DNA from: Sphaerisporangium corydalis
GTDB lineage: Bacteria > Actinomycetota > Actinomycetes > Streptosporangiales > Streptosporangiaceae
Length of the DNA: 64,000 bases
NCBI RefSeq assembly: GCF_025506355.1
Contig: NZ_JANZYP010000048.1
Span: forward strand, 1 to 64,000
Direction: 5' to 3'
This document shows positions 18,277-27,979 of this stretch, piece by piece (the stretch's first letter is position 1; every line of letters starts with the position of its first letter). The position numbers and the translations under genes were made by a program. The notes below the pieces were generated by a model. It made no database searches and was not told the DNA's origin. It saw only the letters and a list, made by a program, of their open reading frames with translations.

Positions 18277-19515
18277 ATGACCATGCCGACGTTCGACCCG
18301 ACATCTGACGGCCAGGTAGCCGATCCGTATCCGACGTACGCGCAAATGCGCGATCAATGCCCTGTATTTCATGACAAGAAGATGAATGTCGCTGTGGTCA
18401 CGCGGCACGAGGACGTCGTCCACGTGGCCCACGATCCGGAGACGTACTCCTCGGAGAGCGCGGTGAAGGCGACCGCGGGGCCGGAGGCCGACGAGGTCAA
18501 GCAGATCCTGGCCGAAGGCTGGTCGCTGACGCCCAACCTCACCGAGAGCGACGGCGAGGAGCACACCCGGCTGCGCCTGGCGGTGAACCGGGTCTTCACG
18601 CCCCGGCGGGTGGCCGAGCTCGAACCCTTCATCAGGGCGACCGGCGAAGAGCTGATCGGACGGTTCGCCGCCGCCGGTTCGACCGACATCATCGAGAACT
18701 ACGCGTGGCCGCTGCCGCTGTCCGTCATGGCGCGGATCCTCGGCGTACCGGCCGGCGACGTGCCGCTGCTGCGGCAGTGGAGCCACGGCTGGCTGAAGCT
18801 GTCCGTCGGCGGCGGCGACGTGGCGGAGCGGGTCGAATGCGCCCGGGACGTCCTCGCCATGCAGAACTACGTGATGGCGATGCTGCGGGAACCGGGGCCG
18901 GGCGGCGACGGGCTCATCGCGTCGCTCGCGGCCGACCACGCCGAGAACGGCCTCGACGACGTCGAGCTCATGCGCATCGTCATGAACCTGATCATCGCGG
19001 GCCACGTCACGGTCACCCGTTCCATCGGCAACGGCCTGGTGAGCCTGCTGGACCATCCGGCCCAGCTCGCGGCGCTGCGCGAGGGCGAGATACCGCCCGA
19101 GGCGATGGTCGAGGAGATCCTGCGGTTCGAGTCTCCGGTCCAAGGACTTTTCCGCACCGTCACGACGGAGACCGAGCTCGCCGGCAGCCGGCTGCGGCCC
19201 GGCGACCGCGTGATGGTGCACTTCGGCGCCGCGAACCGGGACGAGCGCGCGCTCACCGACCCGGGCACGTTCGACATCAGGCCGAGGGGCCGCCGCACCA
19301 TGCTGGCGTTCGGCCGGGGCATCCACACCTGCCTCGGAGCCGGGCTGGCCCGGCTCCAGTTGCGGATCGCCATTCCGCTGCTGTTCGACCGCCTGCCCGG
19401 ACTACGCCTGGGGCCCGCGGACTCGCGCCGCAGGGAGCGGCTGGTGATCGCGCGTGGATTCGATGAGCTCAACCTGCAATGGGACGTTCCACAAGCACAG
19501 GAGGCGACACAATGA
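18277..19515 (+). CDS. Cytochrome P450 (first)
   Basis: The 412-residue soluble bacterial P450 has the ExxR helix in EEILRFESP and the heme loop FGRGIHTCLGAGLARLQ. The I-helix reads IAGHVTVTR, where the usual acid-Thr pair is AGxxT with His-Val in between. ATG 18277 follows GGAG. Its stop overlaps the next gene's start (ATGA), coupling it to the exporter. It probably hydroxylates or couples a ring of the aminohydroxybenzoate-derived product. No ferredoxin is adjacent. The second P450 of the cluster is at the end of the opposite arm. Confidence 0.88.
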   Translation: MTMPTFDPTSDGQVADPYPTYAQMRDQCPVFHDKKMNVAVVTRHEDVVHVAHDPETYSSESAVKATAGPEADEVKQILAEGWSLTPNLTESDGEEHTRLRLAVNRVFTPRRVAELEPFIRATGEELIGRFAAAGSTDIIENYAWPLPLSVMARILGVPAGDVPLLRQWSHGWLKLSVGGGDVAERVECARDVLAMQNYVMAMLREPGPGGDGLIASLAADHAENGLDDVELMRIVMNLIIAGHVTVTRSIGNGLVSLLDHPAQLAALREGEIPPEAMVEEILRFESPVQGLFRTVTTETELAGSRLRPGDRVMVHFGAANRDERALTDPGTFDIRPRGRRTMLAFGRGIHTCLGAGLARLQLRIAIPLLFDRLPGLRLGPADSRRRERLVIARGFDELNLQWDVPQAQEATQ

Positions 19516-20720
19516 CCACGCAGGAACAAATGGCCGCACCGGTGGCGGCCGAGAGGAACGCCGCTCTGGTCGGGACGCCGCTTCTGATGCTGGGCGTCGC
19601 CCTGGCGGCGGCGAACCTGCGTCCCGCGATCACCAGCATCGGCCCGCTGCTCAACGAGGTGCGCACGGCGCTCGGCGCGTCCGAGCTCTGGGCGAGCGTG
19701 CTCACCGCGGTGCCCACCCTCTGCTTCGCCGTCGCGGCCGCGGCGGCACCGCTGGCGGCCCGCAAGCTCGGGCTGGCCCGGGCGGTCGGCGCCGGTCTGA
19801 TCGTGCTCACCGCCGGGCTGCTGCTGCGGGTGGTGGGCGGGCCGTGGGTGGTGCTGGCCGGGACGTTCGTCGCGGCGTCCGGCATCGCCATCGGCAACGT
19901 GCTCATCCCGGTCGTGGTCAAGCAGGCGTTCCCTGACCGGATCCCGTTGCTGACCACGGTCTACACCGTGGCCCTGATGGTCGGCGGCGGGGCGGGCGCC
20001 GCGGCGACCCCGTGGCTGCAGGACCAGCTCGGCGGCTGGCGGATCACCCTGGCCGCATGGTCGCTGCTGGCCGTGGCCGCGCTGCTGGTCTGGGTCGCCG
20101 GGACGCGCCGCACCGGGCGGCCCGCCGCGAACCCGGTCGCGCCGCAGGAGCGCAAGCTGCTGCTGCGCAGCCCGCTCGCCTGGCTGATCACCGCGTTCTT
20201 CGGGCTGCAGGCCGCGGGCTCCTACGTGCTGATGGGCTGGGCCGCGGCCGTGTTCACCGGCGCGGGCATCGGCAAGAACGAATCGGGCCTGCTGCTCGGT
20301 CTGCTGGTCGCGGCCGCGCTGCCCGTCACGATGGTGGTCGTCCCGTCCGCGATGCGCAGCCGCAGCCAGTCCTGGTGGATCGCCGGGCTCGTGGGCCTGG
20401 AGATCATCGGCACGCTCGGCATGATCATCTCGCCGATGACGCTGCCGTGGCTGTGGTCGCTCCTGTGGGGCGCCGGCATGGGCGTGTTCCCGATCGCGCT
20501 CGGCCTGTTCGCGGTGCGCACCCGCACCTCCGCCGACACCGCCGGGATCTCGGCCATGGCGCAGGGCTTCGGCTACCTGATCGCCATGGGAGGCCCGTTG
20601 CTGTTCGGCGTCCTGCACGGCTCCACGGGCGGCTGGACCATCCCGATGATCATGCTCGCCGTGATCTTCGTCGTGGACCTGGTCCTCGGGTTCATCGTCG
20701 GCAGGCCCCGGTACGTGTAG
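19512..20720 (+). CDS. MFS transporter, CynX/NimT type
   Basis: The 402-residue membrane protein starts with the family signature ALAAANLRPAITSIGPLL and has about 12 hydrophobic segments. CynX/NimT proteins move cyanate, nitroimidazoles or other small compounds. Here it is coupled by ATGA overlap to the P450 upstream and followed 24 nt later by the GMC oxidoreductase, so export of the product or an intermediate is the natural reading. Confidence 0.83.
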   Translation: MTTQEQMAAPVAAERNAALVGTPLLMLGVALAAANLRPAITSIGPLLNEVRTALGASELWASVLTAVPTLCFAVAAAAAPLAARKLGLARAVGAGLIVLTAGLLLRVVGGPWVVLAGTFVAASGIAIGNVLIPVVVKQAFPDRIPLLTTVYTVALMVGGGAGAAATPWLQDQLGGWRITLAAWSLLAVAALLVWVAGTRRTGRPAANPVAPQERKLLLRSPLAWLITAFFGLQAAGSYVLMGWAAAVFTGAGIGKNESGLLLGLLVAAALPVTMVVVPSAMRSRSQSWWIAGLVGLEIIGTLGMIISPMTLPWLWSLLWGAGMGVFPIALGLFAVRTRTSADTAGISAMAQGFGYLIAMGGPLLFGVLHGSTGGWTIPMIMLAVIFVVDLVLGFIVGRPRYV

Positions 20721-20744
20721 GACCTCGGCAAGGCAGGAGTGATC

Positions 20745-22277
20745 ATGACCTACGACGTCATCGTAATCGGCGGCGGGTCCGCCGGCTGCGTCCTCGCCAA
20801 CCGGCTGAGCGCGAGTCCACGGCTGTCGGTCCTGCTCCTCGAGGCCGGGCCCGACTTCGCGACCACCGAGGAACTGCCGGCCGAGATCACCGACGCGACC
20901 TACGCACCGTACGCGTACGACTGGGGTTATCGATCGGTCCCGGATCGGTTCGGCAACGAGGTGCCGGTTCCCCGCGGCCGGATCATCGGCGGATCCTCCT
21001 CCGTCAACGTCTGTGTGGCGATGCGCGCCCGGCCGTCCGACCATGACGCGTGGGCGGACCTGGCCGGGCCCGAATGGGGCTACCAGGAGATGCTCCCCTT
21101 CTACAAGAAGATGGAGCACTACCCGTACGGCGAGGAGAAGTTCCACGGCCTCGGCGGGCCGTATCGCATCACCCTGAGCACGGCGGCGGACCTCGGCCCG
21201 CACGTCGCGGCGATGGGAGAGGCGAGCGCGCGGCTCGGATATCCGATGGTCGGCGACTTCAACGCGCCGGGCGCGCCGGGCTTCGCGCACACCCCGCTCA
21301 GCGCGGCCGACGGCGTGCGGCTGAGCACGGCCATCGGCTACCTCAACCCGGTCCGCCACCGGCCGAACCTGGAGGTGCGCGGCGACGCGCTGGTCGACCG
21401 GGTGCTGTTCCGGGGTGACCGGGCCCGCGGGGTCCGGCTCGCCTCGGGCGAGGAGATCGGCGCCGGGCACGTCGTGCTCAGCGCCGGTGCCTGTAACACG
21501 CCGGTCATCGCCATGCGCTCCGGCATCGGAGACCGCGCCGAGCTCGCGTCGCACGGGATCGACGTGGTGGCCGAGCTCCCGGGCGTGGGGCGCAACCTCA
21601 CCGAGCATCCCGCCTTCTGGAACATCCACGCCGCGAAACCGCCGCAGGGCGGGGCGCGGCAGATGTTCGGCAGCGTGCTCAGCGTCGCCACCGGGCCGGG
21701 CGAGCCGGACTACGACGTGCAGATCCTGCCTTCGGCGGCGGTGCGCACCGATAGCCTGCCCGCCATGATCGTCCCGCCGGTCGACGACCATCCGACCGGC
21801 TGGGACATGGTGTTCTTCGTCTCCTGCGTCCAGCCCCGTTCGCGGGGCGGCGTGCGGCTCGCCTCACGCGACCCCGAGGACGCGCCGATCATCGATCTCG
21901 GGCTCTACACGGCCGCCGGCGACGCCGAACGGGTCGCCGACGCGGTGCGCGTCGCCCGCGGGATCGCGCGCACCCGGCCGCTCGCCGATCTGCTGGTGGA
22001 CGAGCGGGTCCCGGGTCCTGACGTGAGCGACGAGGAGCTGGCGGACGCGGTCCGGCGCGCGCCGGCGCACTACAACCACAGCAGTTCCACGATGCGGATG
22101 GGACCGCACCGTGATCCGGAGTCCGTCGTCGGCACCGACGGCGCCGTGTACGGCGTCCAGGGACTCACCGTCGCGGACGCCTCGGTGTTCCCGGCGATGC
22201 CACGCGTGGCCACCAACGTTCCGACCATCGTGATCGCCGAGCGGATCGCCTCGATACTGAAGGACAGGATGTCATGA
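20745..22277 (+). CDS. GMC-family FAD oxidoreductase (choline dehydrogenase-like)
   Basis: The 510-residue protein has the N-terminal FAD fold VIVIGGGSAGCVLANRL with LLLEAGP. The GMC signature is around PVPRGRIIGGSSSVN, and the C-terminal catalytic His/Asn regions are YNHSSSTMRMG and ATNVPTIV. Start ATG 20745 follows AGGAG. GMC enzymes oxidise an alcohol to an aldehyde or ketone. Overlap by ATGA with an aldehyde dehydrogenase suggests a two-step alcohol to aldehyde to acid conversion. That runs against the direction of the cluster's carboxylic acid reductase, so the two systems may act on different positions or on a protected intermediate. Confidence 0.87.
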   Translation: MTYDVIVIGGGSAGCVLANRLSASPRLSVLLLEAGPDFATTEELPAEITDATYAPYAYDWGYRSVPDRFGNEVPVPRGRIIGGSSSVNVCVAMRARPSDHDAWADLAGPEWGYQEMLPFYKKMEHYPYGEEKFHGLGGPYRITLSTAADLGPHVAAMGEASARLGYPMVGDFNAPGAPGFAHTPLSAADGVRLSTAIGYLNPVRHRPNLEVRGDALVDRVLFRGDRARGVRLASGEEIGAGHVVLSAGACNTPVIAMRSGIGDRAELASHGIDVVAELPGVGRNLTEHPAFWNIHAAKPPQGGARQMFGSVLSVATGPGEPDYDVQILPSAAVRTDSLPAMIVPPVDDHPTGWDMVFFVSCVQPRSRGGVRLASRDPEDAPIIDLGLYTAAGDAERVADAVRVARGIARTRPLADLLVDERVPGPDVSDEELADAVRRAPAHYNHSSSTMRMGPHRDPESVVGTDGAVYGVQGLTVADASVFPAMPRVATNVPTIVIAERIASILKDRMS

Positions 22278-23773
22278 CAACGACGTTTCATACCGCCCAG
22301 CTGCTGCGGACGCGCTGGTCCTCGCAGGACGAGGCGGACCGCTTCACCGTGCACAATCCGGCGACCGGCAGGCCGCTCGCGGTCATTCAGGGCGCGGGCG
22401 CGGAGCAGGTGGACCAGGCGGTCCGCGCCGCGCACGAGGCCCACTTCGCGTGGAAGGCCCGCACGCCGCGAGAGCGCGGCAAGTGGCTGTGGAAGGTCGC
22501 CCAGGCGATCCGCGAGAACGCCGACGAGATCGCGGCGCTGGAGTCCAGCGACAACGGCAAGCCCTTCACCCAGGCGCGGAACTTCGACCTCGAAGGCGCG
22601 CCCACCATCTTCGAGCTCTTCGCCGGCCTCTGCGAGGCGATCCCCAGCCAGGCCCGCGACTCGGGCAGCATGCTGGACATCACGCTGCGCGAGCCCTTCG
22701 GGGTCATCGGCGCGATCATTCCGTTCAACTGGCCCCCGCTGCACACCGCCGGCAAGCTCGCCCCCGCGCTCGCGGCCGGCAACGCCGTGGTCATCAAGCC
22801 GCCGGAGCAGGCGCCGCTGTCGGTGATGCGGGTCGCCGAGATCGCCCAGTCCATCCTCCCCGACGACGTCGTGCACATCGTGCCCGGTGCCGGGGCGGTC
22901 GGCGCGTGGCTCGCCGGGCACAAGCTCGTGGGCAAGGTCTCCTTCACCGGCGCGCCCGCCACGGGCCGGGCCGTGATCCGGACGGCCGCCGACAACCTGA
23001 CGCCGACCCTGCTGGAGCTCGGCGGCAAGAACGCCCTGGTGATCTTCGAGGACGCGGACCTCGACTCGGCCGTGCCGTGGGCGGTGGAAGGCGGCTACTT
23101 CAACCAGGGTGAGGCCTGCACCGCCGCCTCGCGCGTGCTGGTCCACGTCGACCGCCACGACGAGGTCGTCCGGCGGCTCGCGGCCGCCGTCGACCGGCTG
23201 AAGGTCGGCGACGGCGCGGACGCGGGCACGCACGTCGGGCCGCTGGTCACCCCGGCGCAGCAGCAGCGCGTCCTGGACTACATCGACCTCGGCGCCCGCG
23301 AGGGTGCCACGATCGCGGCCCAGGCGGCGACGCCCGCCGACCCGGAACTGGCGGACGGGTACTACGTCCCGCCCACACTGTTCACCGGCGTCACCCCGGA
23401 CATGCGCATCGCCACGGAGGAGATCTTCGGCCCCGTGGTCTGCGTGATCCCGTTCCGCGACGAGGCCGAGGCGGCCCGCATCGCCAACGGCACCGAGTTC
23501 GGCCTGGTCGCCGGGGTGTTCACCCGCGACGCCGAGCGCGCCATGCGGTTCAGCCGTGAGCTGCGCGTGGGCATCGTGTTCGTCAACCACTACAACCGCT
23601 CGTTCACCGGCACCCCGTTCGGCGGGGTGGGCGCCAGCGGCTACGGCCGCGAGCACGCCATCGAGACGCTGCAGGAGTACAGCTACGCCCGCAGCCTGCG
23701 ACTGCCCTCCGGCCGAGGCGAGATCCCGCGCTGGGCACCGTCGGTCGAGGTCGTCACCGAAAACGCGCAATGA
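22274..23773 (+). CDS. Aldehyde dehydrogenase
   Basis: The 499-residue protein is a full-length NAD(P)-dependent ALDH. It shows the FNWPPLH cofactor region, general base Glu in LLELGGKNALVIF, and catalytic Cys in FNQGEACTAASRV. EEIFGPVVCV and a C-terminal FGGVGASGYGREH complete the pattern. It overlaps the GMC gene by 4 nt (ATGA). The probable substrate is the aldehyde released by the GMC enzyme or by the carboxylic acid reductase. The physiological direction cannot be fixed from sequence. Confidence 0.9.
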   Translation: MTTTFHTAQLLRTRWSSQDEADRFTVHNPATGRPLAVIQGAGAEQVDQAVRAAHEAHFAWKARTPRERGKWLWKVAQAIRENADEIAALESSDNGKPFTQARNFDLEGAPTIFELFAGLCEAIPSQARDSGSMLDITLREPFGVIGAIIPFNWPPLHTAGKLAPALAAGNAVVIKPPEQAPLSVMRVAEIAQSILPDDVVHIVPGAGAVGAWLAGHKLVGKVSFTGAPATGRAVIRTAADNLTPTLLELGGKNALVIFEDADLDSAVPWAVEGGYFNQGEACTAASRVLVHVDRHDEVVRRLAAAVDRLKVGDGADAGTHVGPLVTPAQQQRVLDYIDLGAREGATIAAQAATPADPELADGYYVPPTLFTGVTPDMRIATEEIFGPVVCVIPFRDEAEAARIANGTEFGLVAGVFTRDAERAMRFSRELRVGIVFVNHYNRSFTGTPFGGVGASGYGREHAIETLQEYSYARSLRLPSGRGEIPRWAPSVEVVTENAQ

Positions 23774-23844
23774 GCGCCACCGGGAAGGTCATCGTGCCGC
23801 CCCGGACGAAGTCCTGAATTTCGCCGCGGAGAAGGGATGAACGG

Positions 23845-25149
23845 ATGGGAGCGGAGTACGTCGAGACGGTGGTCGTGGGTGGCGGTCAGCAGGGATGCTC
23901 GGTCGCGGGCGCGCTCCACCGGCTGGGCTACCAGGCGTTGGTGATCGAGCGCGGCGAGATCGGCCAGGCGTGGGCCAACGAGCGCTGGGACAGCCTGCGC
24001 GTCAACACGCCGAACAGGACGGTCGCCTTCCCGGACTGGGCCTACGACGGGGACGATCCGGAAGGTTACATGCCGGCCCGTGAAGTCGCCGAACGTCTGC
24101 GGCGCTACGTGGCCGCGATGGGCTTTCAGGTCCGTGAGCACACCAGTGTCCGGATGGTCGAGTTCCCGATCGGCGAGGCGTTCCACGAGGGCGCGCGTTT
24201 CCGCGTCCGCCTGGACGACGGCGAGGTCGTCGAGGCCCGCAACGTCGTCGCGGCGCTCGGCGGGTACTCCTCGCCACGCATACCGGAGGTGGCCGCGGGC
24301 GTGGACCCGTCGGTCACGCAACTGCACACGCGTTATTACCGCAACCCTGAGTCCCTGCCGAGCGGCGCGGTCCTCATCGTGGGCGCGGGGAACAGCGGCC
24401 AGCAGATCGCGGACGACCTCCGGGAAGCCGGCCGGGAGGTGTACCTCGCGGTCGGCGGGCACAAGACCGCGCCCCGGCGTTACCGTGGCGCGCAGATCCT
24501 CGACTGGCTGCAGTTGCTGCTGCCGGAGGGCAACCTGGAGACCGCGTCGGGCGGACGGGGTGACTCCCCCGTGCTGCCGGGCGTGTCGGTGCTCAGCGGG
24601 AAGGACGGCGGCCAGGACCTGAGCCTGCCGATCCTGGCCGCGAAGGGTGTCACGCTCGTCGGCTCCGTCCGCGGCGCCTCGGGCGGTGTGCTGTGGCTGG
24701 AGGACAACGTCCGTGCCGTGGCGCGGGCGGCCGCCCACAAGGAGAGCGAGCTGCTGAAGGCCATCGACACGGCGATCGAGCAGCGCGGGCTGGTCGTCCC
24801 CGAGGCGGATCCCGCCCCCGAGTACGACCCCTCGCTCATCGCCGACCACGGCGGCATGCTGGATCTGGTCGCCGGCGGCATCACGACGATCATCTGGGCC
24901 ACGGGTTTCGTGCCCGACTACGGGATCCTGCCCGCCGGGGCGCTCGGCGAGAACGGCATGCCGGCGCATCGCAGAGGGCTGGGCACGCTGCCGGGCCTGT
25001 ACTACGCCGGCCTGCCCGAGAGCGGGTCGGTGATGCCGCTTCTCATCGCGGCCACGCGCAACCAGGCCGAGCGCGTCGCCCGGCACATCCAGATGGACAA
25101 CACCCTCCGGCACCGCTCGCCCATGGCGATCGGCCGGCTGTGGACCTGA
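23845..25149 (+). CDS. Flavin-containing monooxygenase (CzcO/FMO-like)
   Basis: The 434-residue protein has two Rossmann fingerprints, VVVGGGQQGCSVAGAL for FAD near the N-terminus and LIVGAGNSGQQIADDL for NAD(P)H in the middle. It also has the DSLRVNTPN segment and a late ATGFVPDYG motif. This layout is that of class B flavin monooxygenases acting on N, S or carbonyl groups. N-oxidation of the aromatic amine is one possibility. GAAGGG precedes the ATG at 23845. It is the last gene of the plus arm and ends 25 nt before the shared terminator hairpin. Confidence 0.83.
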   Translation: MGAEYVETVVVGGGQQGCSVAGALHRLGYQALVIERGEIGQAWANERWDSLRVNTPNRTVAFPDWAYDGDDPEGYMPAREVAERLRRYVAAMGFQVREHTSVRMVEFPIGEAFHEGARFRVRLDDGEVVEARNVVAALGGYSSPRIPEVAAGVDPSVTQLHTRYYRNPESLPSGAVLIVGAGNSGQQIADDLREAGREVYLAVGGHKTAPRRYRGAQILDWLQLLLPEGNLETASGGRGDSPVLPGVSVLSGKDGGQDLSLPILAAKGVTLVGSVRGASGGVLWLEDNVRAVARAAAHKESELLKAIDTAIEQRGLVVPEADPAPEYDPSLIADHGGMLDLVAGGITTIIWATGFVPDYGILPAGALGENGMPAHRRGLGTLPGLYYAGLPESGSVMPLLIAATRNQAERVARHIQMDNTLRHRSPMAIGRLWT

Positions 25150-25173
25150 GCGTATCGGCGGAGTCAGGAAAGT

Positions 25174-25209
25174 GAACGAGGCGGCGATCGCAGGATCGCC
25201 GCCTCGTTC
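25174..25209. terminator. Bidirectional terminator shared by the two cluster arms
   Basis: A perfect 16-bp stem (GAACGAGGCGGCGATC with its complement) closes a 4-nt loop GCAG. It sits between the stop of the flavin monooxygenase (plus) and the stop of the second P450 (minus), and flanking A/T bases favour termination in both directions. It is the strongest hairpin I see in the cluster. Confidence 0.85.
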
Positions 25210-25234
25210 GTGTTCCCGCCCGGACCGCGTGCGG

Positions 25235-26464
25235 TCATGCCGGGTGGGGGATGACCTCCAGGCCCGCGGGGCCGTTGATGAGGAAGGAGGTCAGGCGGGC
25301 GGGCCGGTGCCCGGGGCGGGCCAGGGTGAGATCGGGCAGTTCCGCGAACAGCGCCCGGAGAGCGATCTCCGCTTCCAGGCGGGCGAGGTGCGCGCCGAGG
25401 CAGAAGTGGGGTCCGTGGCCGAACGCGAGGTGTTCCTTGCTGGCCCGTGTGGGGTCGAAGCGTTCCGGACAGCGCGGGTGGACCTGCGGGTCGCGGCCGG
25501 CGGCGGCGAAGCCGATGGTGATCGCGTCGCCCTTGCGGATGACGACGCCCTCCCCGAGGTCGATGTCCTCCAGGGCGCAGCGCATGGGCATGTGCATGAC
25601 CGGGCCCTCGATGCGCAACGTCTCCTCGATGACGTCCTGCCAGCCGATGGTCCCCTCGTGGATCCCGGTGAGGTACTCGGGATGGGTGAGCAGGGCCTGG
25701 ACGGCGCTGGTGATGAGGTTGACGGTGGTCTCGTAACCCGCCCCGATCATGAGGAAGAGGGTGCCGAGCAGCACGGCCTCGGACATCGGCTCCTCACCGG
25801 CCTCGGCCGGCAGGAGCAGGTCGCTGGTCAGATCGGCGGCCGGATGCTCCCTCTTGTACCGCAGCAGCTCGCCGAGCCGCTCGTACAGCGCGGTGTTGGC
25901 GGCCATCGCGTGCTCTGTGTCGAGCGAGGAGTCCAGGACCGCGTCGATCCCGGTGCCGACCTTCCTGCGCAGGTGCTCGGGGACGCCGAACAGGTCGCAG
26001 ATGACGGTCATGGTCAACGGCAGCGCGAAGTCCCCGCGCACATCGGCGGCGGCCCCGGGCGGCAGCGCGGCCAGCTCCTTGACCAGCCGGTCCGCGGTCG
26101 CCTGGACCTGCGGACGCATCCGTTCGACCTGCCGTGGCGAGAACGAGGGGGCGACGCGGCGCCGGGACCTGCGGTGCTCATCGCCGTAGAAGTTAAAGAA
26201 GCTCTGCTGCAGGGCGAGCGGAGCGAGCGACCAGCCCTCGGGCATATCGGCCAGGCCGGGCCAGTGCCGGCGGGAGTCGCGCGAGACGCGCGGGTCGTTG
26301 GTCAGCGCCTGGATGACGCTGTGCCGGGTGACCGCCCAGGCGCGGACGGGCCCGGGAAGCTCCACCAGCACCGCCGGCCCCTCGGCGCGTAACGCGGCGG
26401 CCTCGGCGTGAACGGAACGGCCGGTGGGATCGAGGACAGGACATCTGGAAACGGACAAGGACAT
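25235..26464 (-). CDS. Cytochrome P450 (second)
   Basis: The 409-residue P450 has IGAGYETT in the I-helix, EETLR as the K-helix ExxR motif and FGHGPHFCLGAHLARLE as the heme loop, all canonical. ATG 26464 follows GAGGGAG. It lies last in the minus-strand run, 61 nt downstream of the MFS gene, and ends beside the shared terminator. The HLARLE type is common among actinomycete tailoring hydroxylases. Its substrate is unknown, but operon membership points to late tailoring of the cluster product. Confidence 0.88.
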   Translation of the reverse strand: MSLSVSRCPVLDPTGRSVHAEAAALRAEGPAVLVELPGPVRAWAVTRHSVIQALTNDPRVSRDSRRHWPGLADMPEGWSLAPLALQQSFFNFYGDEHRRSRRRVAPSFSPRQVERMRPQVQATADRLVKELAALPPGAAADVRGDFALPLTMTVICDLFGVPEHLRRKVGTGIDAVLDSSLDTEHAMAANTALYERLGELLRYKREHPAADLTSDLLLPAEAGEEPMSEAVLLGTLFLMIGAGYETTVNLITSAVQALLTHPEYLTGIHEGTIGWQDVIEETLRIEGPVMHMPMRCALEDIDLGEGVVIRKGDAITIGFAAAGRDPQVHPRCPERFDPTRASKEHLAFGHGPHFCLGAHLARLEAEIALRALFAELPDLTLARPGHRPARLTSFLINGPAGLEVIPHPA

Positions 26465-26525
26465 GCGGTCACTCCCTCACTGGAGATGGCGCGGAGACAT
26501 CCACTGGTTCCGCTTGAGGTTCGAG

Positions 26526-27869
26526 TTAGCTTCTGGCGGTGGTGATCCCGATGGACGTGGCGGCCGCCGGTGGTGCGGTGGCGGCGCGCTGCGCAGCCGT
26601 GCCGTCGGAGCGTTCCCGCAGGAATCCCGAAGCGGCCAGGGCGATCACGCCGGCGACCGCCATGTAGACGGCGATCGGCGTCCAGCTGTGGAACCTGTCG
26701 AGCAGCGACGTGGCGATGATCGGGCTGACCGCACCGCCGAGCAGTCCGCCCACGTTGTAACTGATGGACATTCCGGAATACCGCACGACCGTGGGGAACA
26801 GCCGTGGGCAGAACGCCCCCTGCACGCCGTAGTTCGCGGCGAACCCGGCGAACAGCAGCAGGAAACCGAGAGCCATCAGCGGGAAGGACCTGGTGCCCAG
26901 CAACGGGAACCAGGCGAACGGCGCCACCGTCATGACGACGATGCCGCCGACGAAGATCGTCTTTCGGTCGTACCGGTCACCCAGCCAGCCGAAGAACGGC
27001 ATGGCGACGATCAGGAAGACGCACGACCCGACGAGCAGCATCAGCATGACGGGCCGGCCCACGTCGATGGCCGCACCGTATTTCAGCGAGAACACCGACC
27101 CGAGGTAGAACACCAGGAACGTCGGAATCGCCGACAGCGACGCGCACAGGGTGGTCAGGCCGTGCCGCGACAGGACGTCGAACGCCGGCTTGTTCCTGAC
27201 CGCGCCCTCGGCTCTGGACCGCTCGAACTCGGGGGTCTCCGCGAGCCGCGACAGGACGTGGAGCGCGACGCCCACGAGCACGGCGCTGAAGACGAACGGC
27301 AGCCGCCATCCCCACGCCAGCACCTGCCGCTCCGGCAGCGCGGTGACGAGGAGGAGGACGCCGTTGGCCAGCAGCAACCCCCAGGCGTTACCGGTGCCGA
27401 CGACCGCGGTGAGGAAGCCGCGCCTGTTCGGCCGGGCGCTCTCCAGCGCCATCAGGAATCCGCCGCTCGACTCTCCGCCGAGCGAGCATCCCTGGATGAA
27501 CCGGAGGACCGTCAGCGCTATCGGGGCGGCGACGCCGATCGTCTCGTAGGTGGGGAGCAGGCCGATCAGGACCGTCGCGCCTCCCATCACGGCAAGGGTC
27601 GTGATCAGTGTCGTCCTGCGGCCGGCCCGATCTCCGAAGTGCCCGAACAGGAAGGCGCCGAGCGGTCGTCCCGCGAAGGCGACCGCGAACGTCGACAGTG
27701 ACAGCAGGGTGCCGGTGGCGGGGTCGAACGAAGGGAAGAACAGTTTGTTGAAATAGAGTGACGAGAACGAACCGTAGATGAGGAACTCATAGAATTCGAT
27801 GCTGTTCCCGATGAGGCTGCTGAATACGGCTCGCCTGCGCTGACCCCTGCTCATGGTGACGGTGTTCAT
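26526..27869 (-). CDS. MFS transporter, metabolite:H+ symporter (MHS) type
   Basis: The 447-residue membrane protein has about 12 helices. It shows FGHFGDRAGRR and FFGWLGDRYDRK as the two motif-A loops and RFIQGCSLGGESSGG in helix 4, the pattern of the MHS family (ShiA/ProP/KgtP). MHS proteins usually import organic acids such as shikimate or aromatic acids. In this operon it could take an aromatic acid back into the cell or export one. ATG 27869 follows GGAG. A 110-nt gap with a 22-nt tandem repeat separates it from the ligase gene. Confidence 0.85.
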   Translation of the reverse strand: MNTVTMSRGQRRRAVFSSLIGNSIEFYEFLIYGSFSSLYFNKLFFPSFDPATGTLLSLSTFAVAFAGRPLGAFLFGHFGDRAGRRTTLITTLAVMGGATVLIGLLPTYETIGVAAPIALTVLRFIQGCSLGGESSGGFLMALESARPNRRGFLTAVVGTGNAWGLLLANGVLLLVTALPERQVLAWGWRLPFVFSAVLVGVALHVLSRLAETPEFERSRAEGAVRNKPAFDVLSRHGLTTLCASLSAIPTFLVFYLGSVFSLKYGAAIDVGRPVMLMLLVGSCVFLIVAMPFFGWLGDRYDRKTIFVGGIVVMTVAPFAWFPLLGTRSFPLMALGFLLLFAGFAANYGVQGAFCPRLFPTVVRYSGMSISYNVGGLLGGAVSPIIATSLLDRFHSWTPIAVYMAVAGVIALAASGFLRERSDGTAAQRAATAPPAAATSIGITTARS

Positions 27870-27903
27870 TTCTTCTCCGAGGAGTAGTCGGCCCCGGGCG
27901 AGC

Positions 27904-27947
27904 GGCCCGCGCAAGGGGAACGTCCGGCCCGCGCAAGGGGAACGTCC
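27904..27947. repeat. 22-nt tandem repeat, two copies
   Basis: The unit GGCCCGCGCAAGGGGAACGTCC occurs twice head-to-tail in the gap between the ligase stop and the MFS start, with a partial third copy. No protein-coding role is evident. Confidence 0.6.
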
Positions 27948-27979
27948 GGGTCGCGCAGCCCGCTCGCGTCGCCGGGAGG

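Noticed and set aside
14457-18284. Very long minus-strand open frame antisense to the griI/griH/aspartokinase genes
   Set aside because: It is a GC-driven shadow with low-complexity Arg/Gly/His-rich sequence and no motif; the plus-strand genes have clear families.
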